Assembly: GCA_022432975.1 (NCBI GenBank)
Contig: CM039516.1
Location: 29,156,051-29,220,050 of the forward strand
DNA: 64,000 nt
Direction: 5' to 3'
Source of the DNA: Begonia masoniana
Taxonomy: Eukaryota; Streptophyta; Magnoliopsida; Cucurbitales; Begoniaceae
Below are positions 35,999 to 47,553 of the stretch, piece by piece. Under the pieces are notes generated by a model. It saw nothing but the letters and a program-made list of their open reading frames with translations. It made no database searches and was not told the DNA's origin. The stretch's first letter is position 1, and each line of letters starts with the position of its first letter. The position numbers and the translations under genes are program-made.

Positions 35999-37413
35999 TT
36001 AGGAATTGCAGATCTTTTTTGACCTTACTGACCTTCGCAATTCTTGTGATTGTTCACTAGTGACTTGAATATCAACATTATGCTCATCATTAACTTGATC
36101 ACTTTCTGTGGTTTGAATATTCACTCGTTTTTCCGGTATGTTGTTAGACTGTGATACAACAAGAGGAACAATAACTTGATGAGAATCTTCAGGTGTAATT
36201 TCCTCCACCCGATTCTCATGAATATTCACCTTTCGTGATTCATCACTCCCACTGATCTGGCCATTCTCAATGAATCGAGCATTTCCAGACTCTACTATTC
36301 TCGTACTATGATTAGGACAATAAAAGATGTACCCTTTTGACTTTTCCGGGTAGCCGATGAAGTAACCACTAATGGTTCTTGCATCGAGCTTCTTTTCATG
36401 TGGATTGTATATCCTTACTTCTGCTGAACAACCCCAAACATGGAGATGTCTTAAACTAGGTTTCCTTCCCGTCCACAGTTCATAAGGGGTCTTAGAAACT
36501 GCCTTACTAGGAACCCTATTCAACAGATACGCAGCAGTCTTTAAACTGTGCATCCACAACGATAAAGGTACAATACTTTTATTCACCATACTCCTAACCA
36601 TTTCCATTAGAGTACGATTCCGCCTTTCAGCTACACCATTTTGTTGTGGCGTACCAGGCATTGTATATTGTGCACAAATGCCTCGACTTTCGAGAAACTT
36701 TGCAAATGGACCTTTACATTGTCCACTTTCATCGAATTTTCCGTAATATTCACCACCTCTATCAGACCTCTATCAGACCTCACAACCTTTACTTTTCTAT
36801 CTAACTGCCTTTCCACCTCATTTATGAACACTTCTAAAGCGTTCACAGATTGAGACTTTTCATGCAGTAGATATAAATAACCATAACGCGAGTAATCATC
36901 AATAAATGTGATGAAATACCTTTCGCCGTTCCAAGACGGAGTATCGAATGGACCACATATGTCAGTGTGTATCAATTCTAACAGTCCATCACTTCTTGTG
37001 CCTTTAAATTTAGATATGTGTGTAGTTTGTTTACCTTTGATACAATCTATACACACATCCCAGTCATAAAAATCTAATTGAGGTAAAATATCACATTTCA
37101 TTAACCTCATTATCCTTTCTTTAGATATATGACCTAACCTTTGATGCCACAAGAAAGCTGAACTCTCATTAAGTGCACTACGTTTAACACCAACATCATT
37201 ATCAACATGAAACAGAGATTCTATAAATTTAACATTGAGATTGAATCGATACAAACCATCCATTAAAATACCAGAACCATAATAGTATTTATGTTTGTAC
37301 AAAACAAATAAACCGTTCTCAATCTCAAAATTAAAACCATTACAATCCAACTTAGAAACAGAAACTAAATTCCTAGCACATTCAGGAACATAGAGACACT
37401 TTTCAAGATCCAA
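35999..37413 (-). pseudogene. Copia integrase (split by an 11-bp duplication)
   Basis: Two frames: 37413-36631 has the C-terminal protease segment (LEKCLYVPECARNLVSVSKL), the HHCC zinc motif (LWHQRLGHIS...CIDCIKGKQT) and the first catalytic Asp (HTDICGPF), then shifts frame after VVRSDRG. 36661-35999 resumes with GTPQQNGVAERRNRTLMEMV, containing the catalytic Glu, and the C-terminal PYELWTGRKPSLRHL block. The break is a tandem copy of CTGATAGAGGT (minus) at 36755-36776, so the second and third catalytic residues are in different frames. The overlap at 37365-37413 marks another frame break with gag-PR. Confidence 0.93.
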
Positions 37414-38444
37414 ATGACAACAGTATCCAGGATCAATCTATACGTCCCAATCCCTTCAATGCGAGCCTTCATTCTGTTTCCCATATACAAGAACTTTTCA
37501 GTTCCGTTTATGGGTTGGATCGAAAGAAACCCCTGCATAATATGAGACACATGAGTAGTAGCACCAGAATCTAACCACCAAGTATTATTAGGTACTTCCA
37601 TAATATTTGATTCAAAACATACTGAAACAAACAATGTACCTTTCTTTTCGAACCAGATTTTTCTTTTCGGGCAATCCTTCTTGAAGTGCCCAGTCTTGTT
37701 ACAGAAGTAGCATTTAAGCTCCTTTCGGATATGTCCCTCATTCACATTTAATGGGGCTTTTCCCTTCTTCCGGTTCTTCTTACTTGGTCCTTTCTTGCTA
37801 CCAGTTCCTTCATGCTGAAATGTCATGTTAATGGAGTGATCTTTTATTTTCTTCAACCTCCCTTCTTCTTGAATTAACATGGCCTTTATTTCCTGAAAGT
37901 TCCATTTTTCTTTTATGGTGTTGTAATTCACCTGGAACTGACCAAATTCAAGAGGAAGAGAGTTGATGATAAACTGAACCAAGAATGATTCACTCACATC
38001 CATCCCCAATGACTTCAGCTTGGCAGCTAGATTCGCCATACATGTCACATGATCATGAATGGATTGCGACCAGTCAAACTTCTTGGTCGTCAATTCACTC
38101 ATGAGATTTCCAACAACGGACTTATCAGTAATGTCCGATTGGGAGTATTCCTTAATGCTCAACATGAACTCCTTAGCATTGTCAGTCTTTGGCATCGATG
38201 GCTTAACATTTTCAGCTATCGTCAACTTCATCAAGCTCAAACACAGCCGGTTAGACCGCTCCCAAGTCTCCATAATGGACTTGTCAGCTTCCGTACTGGT
38301 CTCATTAATAGCTGTCGGCTTATCACAAATTAATGCTACGTCTAAACACATTACACCCAATTGAAATTGGATTTGTTCAGACCAATCAGCATAATTCAAG
38401 CCATTGAACTTGATCAAGTTGTTGCCAGAAGATAACACATTCAT
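37365..38444 (-). pseudogene. Copia gag and protease
   Basis: Starts at ATG 38444 (MNVLSSGNNLIKFNGLNYAD), a UBN2-type gag. CYFCNKTGHFKKDC is a CCHC zinc knuckle (about 37712-37670); WWLDSGATTHVS (about 37580-37545) is the protease active site. The frame breaks at about 37415-37440 (LDT, then out of frame), before integrase. Gag and PR are otherwise intact over 359 residues. Confidence 0.94.
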
Positions 38445-39362
38445 AAATGCTGCAAAACATACATGTTCATACTTTAATACTTTGAGTAAACAATAATAGA
38501 TTCAAACAAACAGTAATTCATTTCTTAAATCACCTTTGGGCAAAATCTAAGAAACAATTTCAGTTATTAATAATGCTATTAGAACACACTTTAATAAACA
38601 TATAAACATATTCAAATCAACATGCTCAACATCTTTGGATATATAACCATATCAATCTAATATGCATACATGTTTCTCTCATATTATTAATTACAAACAT
38701 TGGTCCATCTTTGGATGACTTTATAATGTTGTAATCAATAATGTCAAACGTTTTGTTCAATCAATCATTAGCATCCTTTTATACAAAACGAATGATATTT
38801 ACACAATCGAATATTGATCCTTTCAAACTAGGCCACTTTGGTGACTAACAAGTTTCTTTTATGTCATAATATTCAATTAAATGTAACTACTCATAATCTC
38901 ATAATCACTTGCATGAGAAAACAATTAAATGATATTCAATTAAAATATAAAAACTTGCTCTGTAATTAAATAAAATATCAAAACACTTATTCAATTAAAT
39001 GATATTCAATTAAATGAATATCAATTAAATAATAAACATGCAGCATACAACTGCCGTACTACTACTGCCAACATACAATGGCACATGCTTTGATTAAAAT
39101 ATCAAAACCAATGAATATCAATTAAATAATATTACCAATTGCTCTGTAATTTTGTAACCAACAAGCGCCGATCAAAAAAAAAAAAATGATTAGAAACTTT
39201 AATGACCACCGACGACTGGAAACAATAATCGATCGACGACCGGAAACTATAATCGGTCAAAACTTTCATGCAATAATCGAACTACGACCGGATATCATAA
39301 TCGGTCAAACTTTCATATAATTCAATCAACACAAACGGTGAAAAAACACGTTATAGAACCAT

Positions 39363-39374
39363 GCTCTGATACCA
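39363..39374 (-). promoter_or_regulatory. Primer-binding site (initiator tRNA-Met) of copia element
   Basis: TGGTATCAGAGC on the minus strand, two bases inside the 5' LTR edge at 39377. Primes minus-strand synthesis. Confidence 0.95.
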
Positions 39375-39376
39375 AT

Positions 39377-39911
39377 TGAAAGCAATATATAAAACCGTAA
39401 ATTGCTATTCAATACTTTAATCCCATTATAACATTGTTAATTCAACCATTCTCTTTAATAAGCAAAAGACTATTATTTAATTTCTACTAACCTTTCTCCA
39501 TTGCTTAACTTTGATTTTTCTTCGGTGTTGCGGAATACTTTTCGTCTCCTTAATCCTTTCTCTTTAATGTCTCTTCGATGATTCAGAGATTGAGTGAGAT
39601 AGATTAAAGATTGATTAAGAGTTCGTGAGAATAGACTCTAATTCTCTAGAGAGAATGAAGAAGAAGACAACCTTTCAAAATGTAACCCTCCATACTTACC
39701 CTTTCACTTATGTCTTTCATTCATACCTCTTCAATCATACCTTTACAACCATAATGTATATTACTTTAATAAGGTTAAGGAGAGGGAATTTAAACCCAAT
39801 TGACATTATTTCTTTTATACTCAACAATCATCACATTGAGCACTTTAATATAAAGTCAATATAACTTTAATTTACATGAGCCATAAATAGATTATTAAAA
39901 TTAATCTAACA
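39377..39911 (-). mobile_element. Copia 5' LTR
   Basis: 535 bp, near-identical to 33444-33981; lacks one AG pair and one C relative to it. Confidence 0.95.
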
Positions 39912-40043
39912 TGAAATTATTATATTCTAATTTTATTAATTAATTATTTATAATTTATTATATTAATTATATTTTAATTAAATTAATTATTGTCTGATAC
40001 TATAATATTATTCATTTGTTTTATCAACTCGTCTTTTTCTCAC
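39912..40043. repeat. 132-bp direct repeat, copy 2 (right of copia element)
   Basis: Matches 33296-33427 with one substitution (TTATTCATTTG for TTATTTATTTG). It begins with the copia target-site duplication TGAAA. Confidence 0.9.
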
Positions 40044-40416
40044 CTGCACCCCTTCTTCAACTTTCCTTCAAACCCAAGAAAAGATTAGTCATTTCCATAC
40101 TAATTATCACATTAATCGCGGCCTTCCCATCCCCATAATTTTGATCCCATAATTAATGACAAAAATCATGCTTAGATCATAGCCATTCATCACGTTTAGA
40201 TCTCTCCTTCACTTTATTCTCTCTCCCAAACCAGTGATTATGATTTTAAAAATTTTTAAAAATATGAAAAAAGGAAAAAAAGAAGAAGATATTTGACCGA
40301 CATTAACAGCGACCATCTTATTTCTGTGGGAACATCACATCAAACCCTATCCCTAACCCTAAAACAAGTAGGAAAAAAAAAAAAAAACTAGGTAGGATAT
40401 TTGGTTGTCAATACAG
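40044..40416. other. Intergenic, no gene seen
   Basis: Contains short A-runs and CCCTAACCCTAAAAC near 40350-40362; nothing else recognisable. Confidence 0.5.
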
Positions 40417-40656
40417 CTAATTGGATTCAGAGTAATCTGTAGGCTTAAACGATACTGTTTTCTCAACAGAATCGTAACCCACGAGGAAATTCATCTGAGC
40501 TACATTGCCATATATAGCAATATTTTCAACGGGGGCGAAAGCGAAGCAGACAAGATCTTGTGAAACCCTCACGAAGGTGTTCATCTCTGTTGGTTCAACA
40601 TCAGCTCCGTCGAAATGAACTGTAATTTTTGGTATTTTAAAGTCGTGTGATTGGCT
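40417..40656 (-). pseudogene. C-terminal fragment of a CDR1-like aspartic protease
   Basis: An 80-codon minus-strand frame ends at the stop 40417-40419. It reads SQSHDFKIPKITVHFDGADV, then NTFVRVSQDLVCFAFAPVEN, IAIYGNVAQMNFLVGYD and KTVSFKPTDYSESN. This is the C-terminal lobe (TAXi-C) of plant CDR1/nepenthesin-type secreted aspartic proteases: FxGADVxL, NTFVRVS, CLAF, GNxAQxNFLVGYD, VSFKPTDC. An in-frame stop precedes it at 40657-40659 and the N-terminal lobe with the catalytic Asp residues is not in the flanking DNA, so it is a remnant. The final Cys of the usual PTDC ending is Tyr here. Confidence 0.8.
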
Positions 40657-40750
40657 CTATTCGTGAACATTACCAGCATCCCAACCAATCAGATATCGAC
40701 ACTTCTGACAGTCACGAGTCAGCACTTCTTGGTACGGGTCGGGTAATGGA

Positions 40751-40755
40751 TGATT
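40751..40755. repeat. Target-site duplication TGATT (left) of Sirevirus solo LTR
   Basis: TGATT before TGTTGACTTAAAT; second copy at 42249-42253. Confidence 0.9.
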
Positions 40756-42248
40756 TGTTGACTTAAATAGAGTTTAAGTCTAAATATGTTTTTGATGATG
40801 TGTTTATATGATGAGTAATATATTTGATTATGTTTATTAAATGAGAATAATGAGTTTTGTATATAAAATTAATCGTTTTTGAAATACCCTTGGAAATGGT
40901 ATTTTAGTTTTCTAACAATATTGGTTAAGTGTACAGGGCTGAAATTGTATAAAATGTTCACATTAACCGATAGCTAAAAAAAAAACAAAGAAGACATCCA
41001 CCGGTTGAAGAAAAGAATGGCATCCACCGATAGGTAAATGACAAAAACAGTGGAGTTTAAAGAATTACACATGCCGATCGCTAAACGATGGCGTTTGAAG
41101 ATACATCTGCCGATGGCATTTGAAGATACATCTGCCGATGGCGTTTGAAGATACATCTGCCGATGGCATTTTCAAGCTACTTCTGCCGATGGCGTTTGAA
41201 GATACATCTGCCGATGGTGTTTTCAAGCTGCTTCTGCCGATGACGTTTTCAAGCTGCATCTGCCGATGGCGTTTGAAGAAACATCTGCCGATGGCGTTTT
41301 CAAGCTGCATCTGCCGATGGCGTTTGAAGAAACATCTGCCGATGGCGTTTTCAAGCTGCTTCTGCCGATGGCGTTTTCAAGATGCATCTGCCGATGGCGT
41401 TTTCAAGTTGCTTCTGCCGATGACATTTGAATCTACTCCTACCGATGGCGGTTCAACGCTTAAAATATTACTCCTGCCGATACCGGTTCAAGCGTTGAAG
41501 TGTTGCATCATCCGATGGCTTTTCAAGTTGCATCCACCGATGAAGTTCTGATTTTTTTAAAGCTGCTTCCACAGGTGATCTTCCGCCAAATTTGAATATA
41601 ACTGCGAAGCTACAGTGACGTCGTTTTCAGCATTAACTCCAGAACTTTAATGGCGACGACGAACAGCAATTTCAGATGCAACGGATATCTGCTTCAGTAC
41701 GGATACTTCCCAACGGTAACATTTTTCCATTTGAAGAATGAAACATTCAATTCTGTGAAGCAAAAATCAGACAGAGTATTTAAGCCGAGGTTAGAGCACG
41801 AAGAAACAACTTTTTGCAAATTTTATTCTTCAGCCCTAACCTGTGAGATCTATCATACTCTGTATTACTCTTCTACACCTCTCGATTCGATAACTTAAGA
41901 TTTTAATATTTGAGAGTGTAGTCTGAGCTTGAATTTTACAAACTTAAATATCTGTATAAGGCAGTGGATTGTCGCCCGTGAAGAACAATCCAGATCTGTG
42001 AAAGGCAATTGATCGGAGCCCGAAATTCCGATCTGTTTATTCTCGTGAGGAGAAGGTTAAGGATCTTCAAGGGGGAAACCTTGAAGCGTGGATGTAGGCA
42101 GGTTTTGGCCGAACCACGTAAAAACTTTTGTGTTGGTTTTTTTCTCTCTCTCTCTCTGTTATTTTTATTATTGTGTTTGTCTGCCTATAGCTTAAGAAAA
42201 ATTAAAAAGGTCTAATTCACCTCCCTCTTAGACAATCTCGATCCTACA
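40756..42248 (+). mobile_element. Sirevirus solo LTR
   Basis: 1493 bp, TGTTGACTTAAAT ... GATCCTACA, flanked by TGATT. The ends match the minus-strand 3' LTR at 5158-6262. It is longer because of a 480-bp minisatellite (41075-41560). A GTGGTTCGG-complementary block near 42112 (CCGAACCACG) lies toward the end as in the other copy. No internal region: formed by LTR-LTR recombination. Confidence 0.93.
41075..41560. repeat. Minisatellite in the Sirevirus solo LTR (CTGCCGATGGCGTTT)
   Basis: About 17 units of 25-27 bp built on CTGCCGATGGCGTTT(GAAGA/TCAAG). It is a different sequence from the minisatellite in the sister LTR at 5865-6085. The open frames across it on both strands are repeat artefacts. 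Confidence 0.93.
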
Positions 42249-42253
42249 TGATT

Positions 42254-42258
42254 GAATA
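42254..42258. repeat. Target-site duplication GAATA (left)
   Basis: GAATA precedes TGAAAGATCAAGG and recurs at 47554-47558. It touches the TGATT duplication of the neighbouring solo LTR. Confidence 0.92.
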
Positions 42259-43353
42259 TGAAAGATCAAGGTTAGTGACTCGATGTTATAAAGTGTTGTA
42301 ACACTTCATGTGACACCAGTTATAGATACGATATAAGACAATATTAAAATGCAGAAATTAACAACACAGGAGGTTGTTAACGCAGTTCGGCAATCAGCCT
42401 ACATCTGCGGGGCCATGCCCAGATATGAAAACATTTCACGAGTTCAAACAAGGTTACAAGACACTCGGACTAAAACAAAATAAGACTCTCTCTTATCTTT
42501 GATGCCGCCTCCTTCAACCTTCACAAGTGAAACTGTTTTACGAGCTCCCATCGACTTTGAAACGATTCCTCCCGAGATCTAAATACGACAAGCTCCCCTT
42601 GTCAAAGATGACTCCTCCCGGAATCCGTGTATGGCAAGCTCCCCTTGCCCACGATAAAGATGACAAGCTCCCCTTGTCAATAAATAGAACTCCCCCAGAG
42701 TTCCAAGGCAGTCTCCTCTCAAGACTGGATAATAATGAAGATCACAAGAATAAACTCCTATGACACTGTCTGTGACGGTTGACAATGTCTTAGGATAAGA
42801 TCATCCAGAACAGGCTTCAACAAACAAGTCTTTAACAAGACCGAATCAATAATCACATACACCACACAGAAACATGGGTGAAGAAACAAAGACGCCCAGA
42901 TGAATAGAAAAATTCCACACTTAAGAATAATGGCGTCGACAACATTCAACATAAAAAGAATAGACTTTTATATCAATCGCAAGAGCAGTTCTATTTCTCT
43001 CAATCAATATATTCTCAAAACAGACTACTCATTCAAAAGATCCTATCCCACGAAGTCAGCCTAAGGATCTGAAAAACTCTGCCTAACAAACTTGCCGCAG
43101 AGACACTTCCAATGACACTTTAAGAAAGGATCCCAAATAATTAGGAACATGATCCAAGTTTGTTACGATTTCTTTTCCAGCAAATCACATTTGAATTGAC
43201 GAAATATTCTACCAAATATATTCACCAAAATAGAAGGACAGATATATATTCCAGATTAATATATATTCTAAAAGAATATAATTTCCAAAAACAATAACTT
43301 ACCAAAATAATAGTTTGCCAAAAATATAATGCCAACACACAGTTGCATTAACA
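42259..43353 (-). mobile_element. Sirevirus 3' LTR (1095 bp)
   Basis: Minus strand begins TGTTAATGCAACTG and ends GATCTTTCA. Same length as the 5' LTR. Confidence 0.95.
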
Positions 43354-43946
43354 ATCTCCCCCTTTGGCATTTTTTGGCAAAACATAACTCCCCCTGAAGG
43401 AGATAATTCGAAACTCCCCCTGAATGAGAAGTTCTTGAAGCAATCCGATCAATATAATATCATTTCAAATAATAGCCCAAAATAAGAGACATCCACAGCA
43501 ACATAAAAGCAATCAATCTCCAAAAATACTCACTTTAATTAATTTTGCCAAACAAATCTATGCCAACACAGATTAACATTAACAATCTCCCCATTTGGCA
43601 TTTTTTGGCAAAATCAAGAACTCCCCCTGAATGCTGGATGTAGAATCATAAAAGCTCCACCTTAATACTCACACCAGTAGATCAACGAATAGAACACTAT
43701 TCATGATATGCACAAAATATCCATATTCCAGCAATCAGTAGTAATCATTACTCCCCCTTTTTGCCATAAAAGGACAAAAAAGAGAAAAGATCCATCATAG
43801 CATATAAAGAAGCCATCAACACAAGACAATAATCAGTAGCACATGTAAAACATCCAGCAGCAAAATAAACAGTATCCAGCAGTTAAATAAAAGTATTCAA
43901 ACACATCATTTAATCAGTGACAAACCCGGATGCTGGAAATTGCTCA
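43354..43946 (-). promoter_or_regulatory. Multiple polypurine tracts with a duplicated LTR edge
   Basis: About six purine-rich tracts on the minus strand: GCCAAAGGGGGAGAT at the LTR edge (43354), CAGGGGGAGT near 43389 and 43411, CAAATGGGGAGAT at 43585, CAGGGGGAGTT near 43620 and AAAAAGGGGGAGTA near 43749. The tract at 43585 follows TTAACATTAACA, a second copy of the LTR terminus, 231 bases from the true one. Confidence 0.75.
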
Positions 43947-46388
43947 TCATGAATAGCATGAGTTTCTGTTGCTGCAGTCATGACATCGGAAGTTTTCAAC
44001 TGCCATAGGACCCATTAAATCCATATGTAATAATTCAAGAATACGTTTAGTTGCTGGTGTCTGAGACATTTGGTGTGACACTTTAGTTTGCTTCCCAATT
44101 TGACATGGACCACAAACTCTATCTTCATCAACATTTATCATGGGAACTCCTCGTACTGCTCCTTTTGAGATAATTTGTTTTAGTATCCTGAGATTAACAT
44201 GACCCAGCTTGCGATGCCATAATATAGTGTCTTCCATGCTTGATCGAGAACATGTAGATGATGATGAAATGAGATAGCAATTATCAGAAGACCTTATTCC
44301 TTCGATGATGCATTTATTTGTATGATCCGAGACAATACATTTGTTGCGAGTGAAATGCACCTTCAGATCTTGATCACATAACTGACTGATGCTGATCAGA
44401 TTTGCTTTCAAACCTTTTACAAGCAAAACATTTTTCAGAGAAGGCAGTCCTGGGACGTCTAATGTTCCCTTTCCAATGACATTTTCTGTGACGCCGTTTC
44501 CAAATGTTACTTTTCCCAAACCTCCTGATGTAATATTCTTTAAAAATCTTACTTCACCTGTCATATGTCTAGAACATCCACTGTCAAAGTACCATGCATC
44601 AACAGATGTTGCCTTTAGAGAAGTATGAGCAACATTACACTTTACAATGGTTTTCTTTATCCATTTCTGTTTAGGAAATCTGTATGAAGAGATATATCCA
44701 GCAGTACCTTTTCTCAAGTCATTAAGATAAACAAAGCACCTAGGACGAATATGGCCTTGACGAAAACAATAATGACAAATTGGAATAAATTTGTTACCTT
44801 TGACTGTGGGGCTATGAAGATTGGACTTCATCTGATGACTGTCTTTAGAGTTAGATTTCTGTTCAGTTTTGTTGATGGATATCGCAACTTTCTTCCCTTT
44901 ATTTTCAGCATCGATGTTTGACACTTTCGGTGACATTGAGCATTCTCCTTTGTAACTAATCCCAGAGGTATCATCACATGATCTTCTGGCCATTAGAATA
45001 TCATCAAGAATAGAAGAACCTGAGTTTAGCATTCTGACATTTTTCTTCATGTGATTCAGATCTTTTGACAGCCGTTCTACTTCATTCTGACTTGATTTCA
45101 GTTTAACTTCCAAATCAGTAACATAATCTTGGAGGCTTCCATTTTCATTTTTCAGGCTTCCAATCTGTCTTCGAAGATGTTGATTTATTTCAACCAATTC
45201 TGTCCATTTTTCATAAAACTTCTCATATTCTTCGATAAGATCTTCTTTTGTAACTTCTTCTGAATCATCATCGCTATTTTCGGATATATTTTCAGAGACA
45301 GTTTGAGTCACATTATCAAAACTTGTAGAAATGGCTTTAGCAACAAGTGCCATATTTTGGTTTGAGATTTCATCTTCTTTTTCCGAATCACTCTCACTCC
45401 AGGTTGTGTTGAGAGAGGTCTTTTTCTTCTTCAAGGTATTTGCACATTCAGCCTGAATATGTCCAAAACCATCACATTCTCTACATTTAATTCCTCGGTT
45501 ATTCAAGAATTTTCCTGAAGTTTGATTTTCGTCTTTGGACTTCTTAAAACTTGTAGAGTCATTCTTGGCGTTAGTGACATTTTGCTTGACACCACGGTTA
45601 TTTCTACCAAATTTCTTCAACACTCTACTGAAATTTCTGGATATCAATGCTAAAGATTCTTCCAGATCATCTTCATTAGATTCTTCAGAATTCTGCATCT
45701 CTGCTTTTAAAGCCAGGTCTTTTACCTTCTTTGTTTCCACATTTACATCGAAATTCATCTCAAATGTTCGAAGAGAACCCATCAGCTTCTCTAATTTCAT
45801 TTTGGTGATATCTTTTGCTTCTTCAATTGCTGTAACTTTATAAGCAAAGAGTTGGGGCAGAGATCTTAGCGTCTTTCTCACAAGTTTCTCTTCAGAAATA
45901 GTTTCACCAAGAGCAAAAGCTTCATTAGCAATGTCACAGAGTCTTGCATTAAACTCGGTAATGTTTTCATCATCATGCATCTTCAAGTTCTCGAATTTCG
46001 TTGTTAAAAACTGCATTTTTGATAGCTTTACTGCTGAAGTACCTTCATAAGTCGTCTGAAGAATATCCCAAGTCTTTTTAGTAGACTCACATGTAGAGAT
46101 AAGTCTGAATTGAGTAGGATCAACACCATTAAATATAGCATTAAGAGCCTTTGATTTACTATTTGCTAGAACATTTTCAGTGACGGACCAGCTTTCTTCA
46201 GGTTTGATAGATGTGACTCATTCTTTGCTTATATTCATTGATGGATCCCAACCTGTTATAATAGATTTCCAGGCTTTTTCATCAACAGCCTTAATAAAAG
46301 CTTTCATTCGAGCTTTCCAGTAAGCATAATTGTTTCCATTTAGCAAGGGTGGACGCATTGTTGAACCTCCTTCTTTCATAGAGTCCAT
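43947..46388 (-). pseudogene. Sirevirus gag, protease and pre-integrase (RT and IN deleted)
   Basis: Starts at ATG 46388 (MDSMKEGGSTMRPPLLNGNN, YAYWKARMKAF), with a nonsense codon TGA at 46218-46220 after NISKE; the frame then stays open to 43947 (about 750 codons). UBN2-type gag (MHDDENITEFNARLCDIANE, KTLRSLP), zinc knuckles CRECDGFGHIQAEC (about 45480) and CHYCFRQGHIRPRC (about 44775), a coiled-coil segment between them (QHLRRQIGSLKNENGSLQDY), protease WYFDSGCSRHMTG (about 44600) and pre-integrase LWHRKLGHVNLR with CGPCQIGKQTK. Two knuckles with a long coiled coil are typical of SIRE/Maximus gag. Downstream of LLHMDLMGPM the frame runs into unrelated sequence at the deletion joint. Confidence 0.92.
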
Positions 46389-46444
46389 TGTAGCAAAACC
46401 AAGATCAAGTCCCACAGATCTCGCCTAAGAAATAGAGACGATCC

Positions 46445-46456
46445 GCTCTGATACCA
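46445..46456 (-). promoter_or_regulatory. Primer-binding site (initiator tRNA-Met) of Sirevirus
   Basis: TGGTATCAGAGC on the minus strand beside the 5' LTR edge at 46459. Confidence 0.95.
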
Positions 46457-46458
46457 AT

Positions 46459-47553
46459 TGAAAGATCAAGGTTAGTGACTCGATGTTATAAAGTGTTGTA
46501 ACACTTCGTGTGACACCAGTTATAAATACGATATAGGACAATATTAAAATGCGAAAATTAACGACACAGGAGGTTGTTAACGCAGTTCGGCAATCAGCCT
46601 ACATCTGTGGGGCCACGCCCAGATATGAAAACATTTCACGAGTTCAAACAAGGTTACAAGACACTCGGACTAAAACAAAATAAGACTCTCTCTTATCTTT
46701 GATGCCGCCTCCTTCAACCTTCACAAGTGAAACTGTTTTGCGAGCTCCCCTCGACTTTGAAACGATCCCTCCCGAGATCTAAATACGACAAGCTCCCCTT
46801 GTCAAAGATGACTCCTCCCGGAATCCGTGTATGGCAAGCTCCCCTTGCCCACGATAAAGATGACAAGCTCCCCTTGTCAATAAATAGAACTCCCCCAGAG
46901 TTCCAAGGCAGTCTCCTCTCAAGACTGGATAATAATGAAGATCACAAGAATAAACTCCTATGACACTGTCTGTGACGCTTGACAATGTCTTAGGATAAGA
47001 TCACCCAGAACAGGCTTCAACAAACCAGTCTTTAACAAGACCGAATCAATAATCACATACACCACACAGAAACATGGGTGAAGAAATAAAGACGCCCAGA
47101 TGAATAGAGAAATTCCACACTCAAGAATAATGGCGTCGACAACATTCAACATAAAAAGAATAGACTTTTATATCAATCGCAAGAGCAGTTCTGTTTCTCT
47201 CAATCAATATATTCTCAAAACAGACTACTCATTCAAAAGATCCTATCCCACGAAGTCAGCCTAAGGATCTGAAAAACTCTGCCTAACAAACTTGCCGCAG
47301 AGACACTTCCAATGACACTTTAAGAAAGGATCCCAAATAATTAAGAACATGATCCAAGTTTGTTACGATTTCTTTTCCAGCAAATCACATTTGAACTGAC
47401 GAAATATTCTGCCAAATATATTCACCAAAATAGAAGGACAAATATATATTCCAGATTAATATATATTCCAAAAGAATATAATTTCCAAAAACAATAACTT
47501 ACCAAAATAATAGTTTGCCAAAAATATAATGCCAACACACAGTTGCATTAACA
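46459..47553 (-). mobile_element. Sirevirus 5' LTR (1095 bp)
   Basis: Aligns base for base with 42259-43353 without indels; about 23 substitutions, mostly transitions. Confidence 0.95.

Larger units (their letters stand above)
33444..39911 (-). mobile_element. Complete Ty1/copia element, young, TSD TGAAA
   Basis: LTRs 33444-33981 (538 bp, 3') and 39377-39911 (535 bp, 5'), TGAAAGC at left edges and AATCTAACA at right edges, flanked by TGAAA (33439-33443, 39912-39916). A primer site TGGTATCAGAGC (minus, 39374-39363) and polypurine GTGGGAGAT at 33982-33990 are in place. The LTRs differ by about three substitutions and two small indels, so the insertion is recent. Gag, PR, IN, RT and RNase H are all present in order, but with at least three frameshifts. 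Confidence 0.97.
42259..47553 (-). mobile_element. Internally deleted Sirevirus with intact LTRs, gag and protease
   Basis: 5295 bp flanked by GAATA. LTRs of 1095 bp each (42259-43353, 3'; 46459-47553, 5') differ at about 23 sites by eye (about 2%). The primer site TGGTATCAGAGC is at 46456-46445. The internal region carries gag, PR and the pre-integrase region up to ELLHMDLMGPM at about 44010, then jumps to the 3' untranslated region. Integrase, RT and RNase H are absent, so it needs helper proteins. Confidence 0.96.

Noticed and set aside
41120..41551. 143-residue plus-strand frame with CRW and LPMAF repeats
   Set aside because: Lies wholly within a minisatellite of the Sirevirus LTR; periodic peptide is a by-product of the repeat unit.
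46445..46456. Primer-binding site as a tRNA gene
   Set aside because: Only 12 bases complementary to initiator tRNA; no cloverleaf around it. The same applies at 39363 and 59695.
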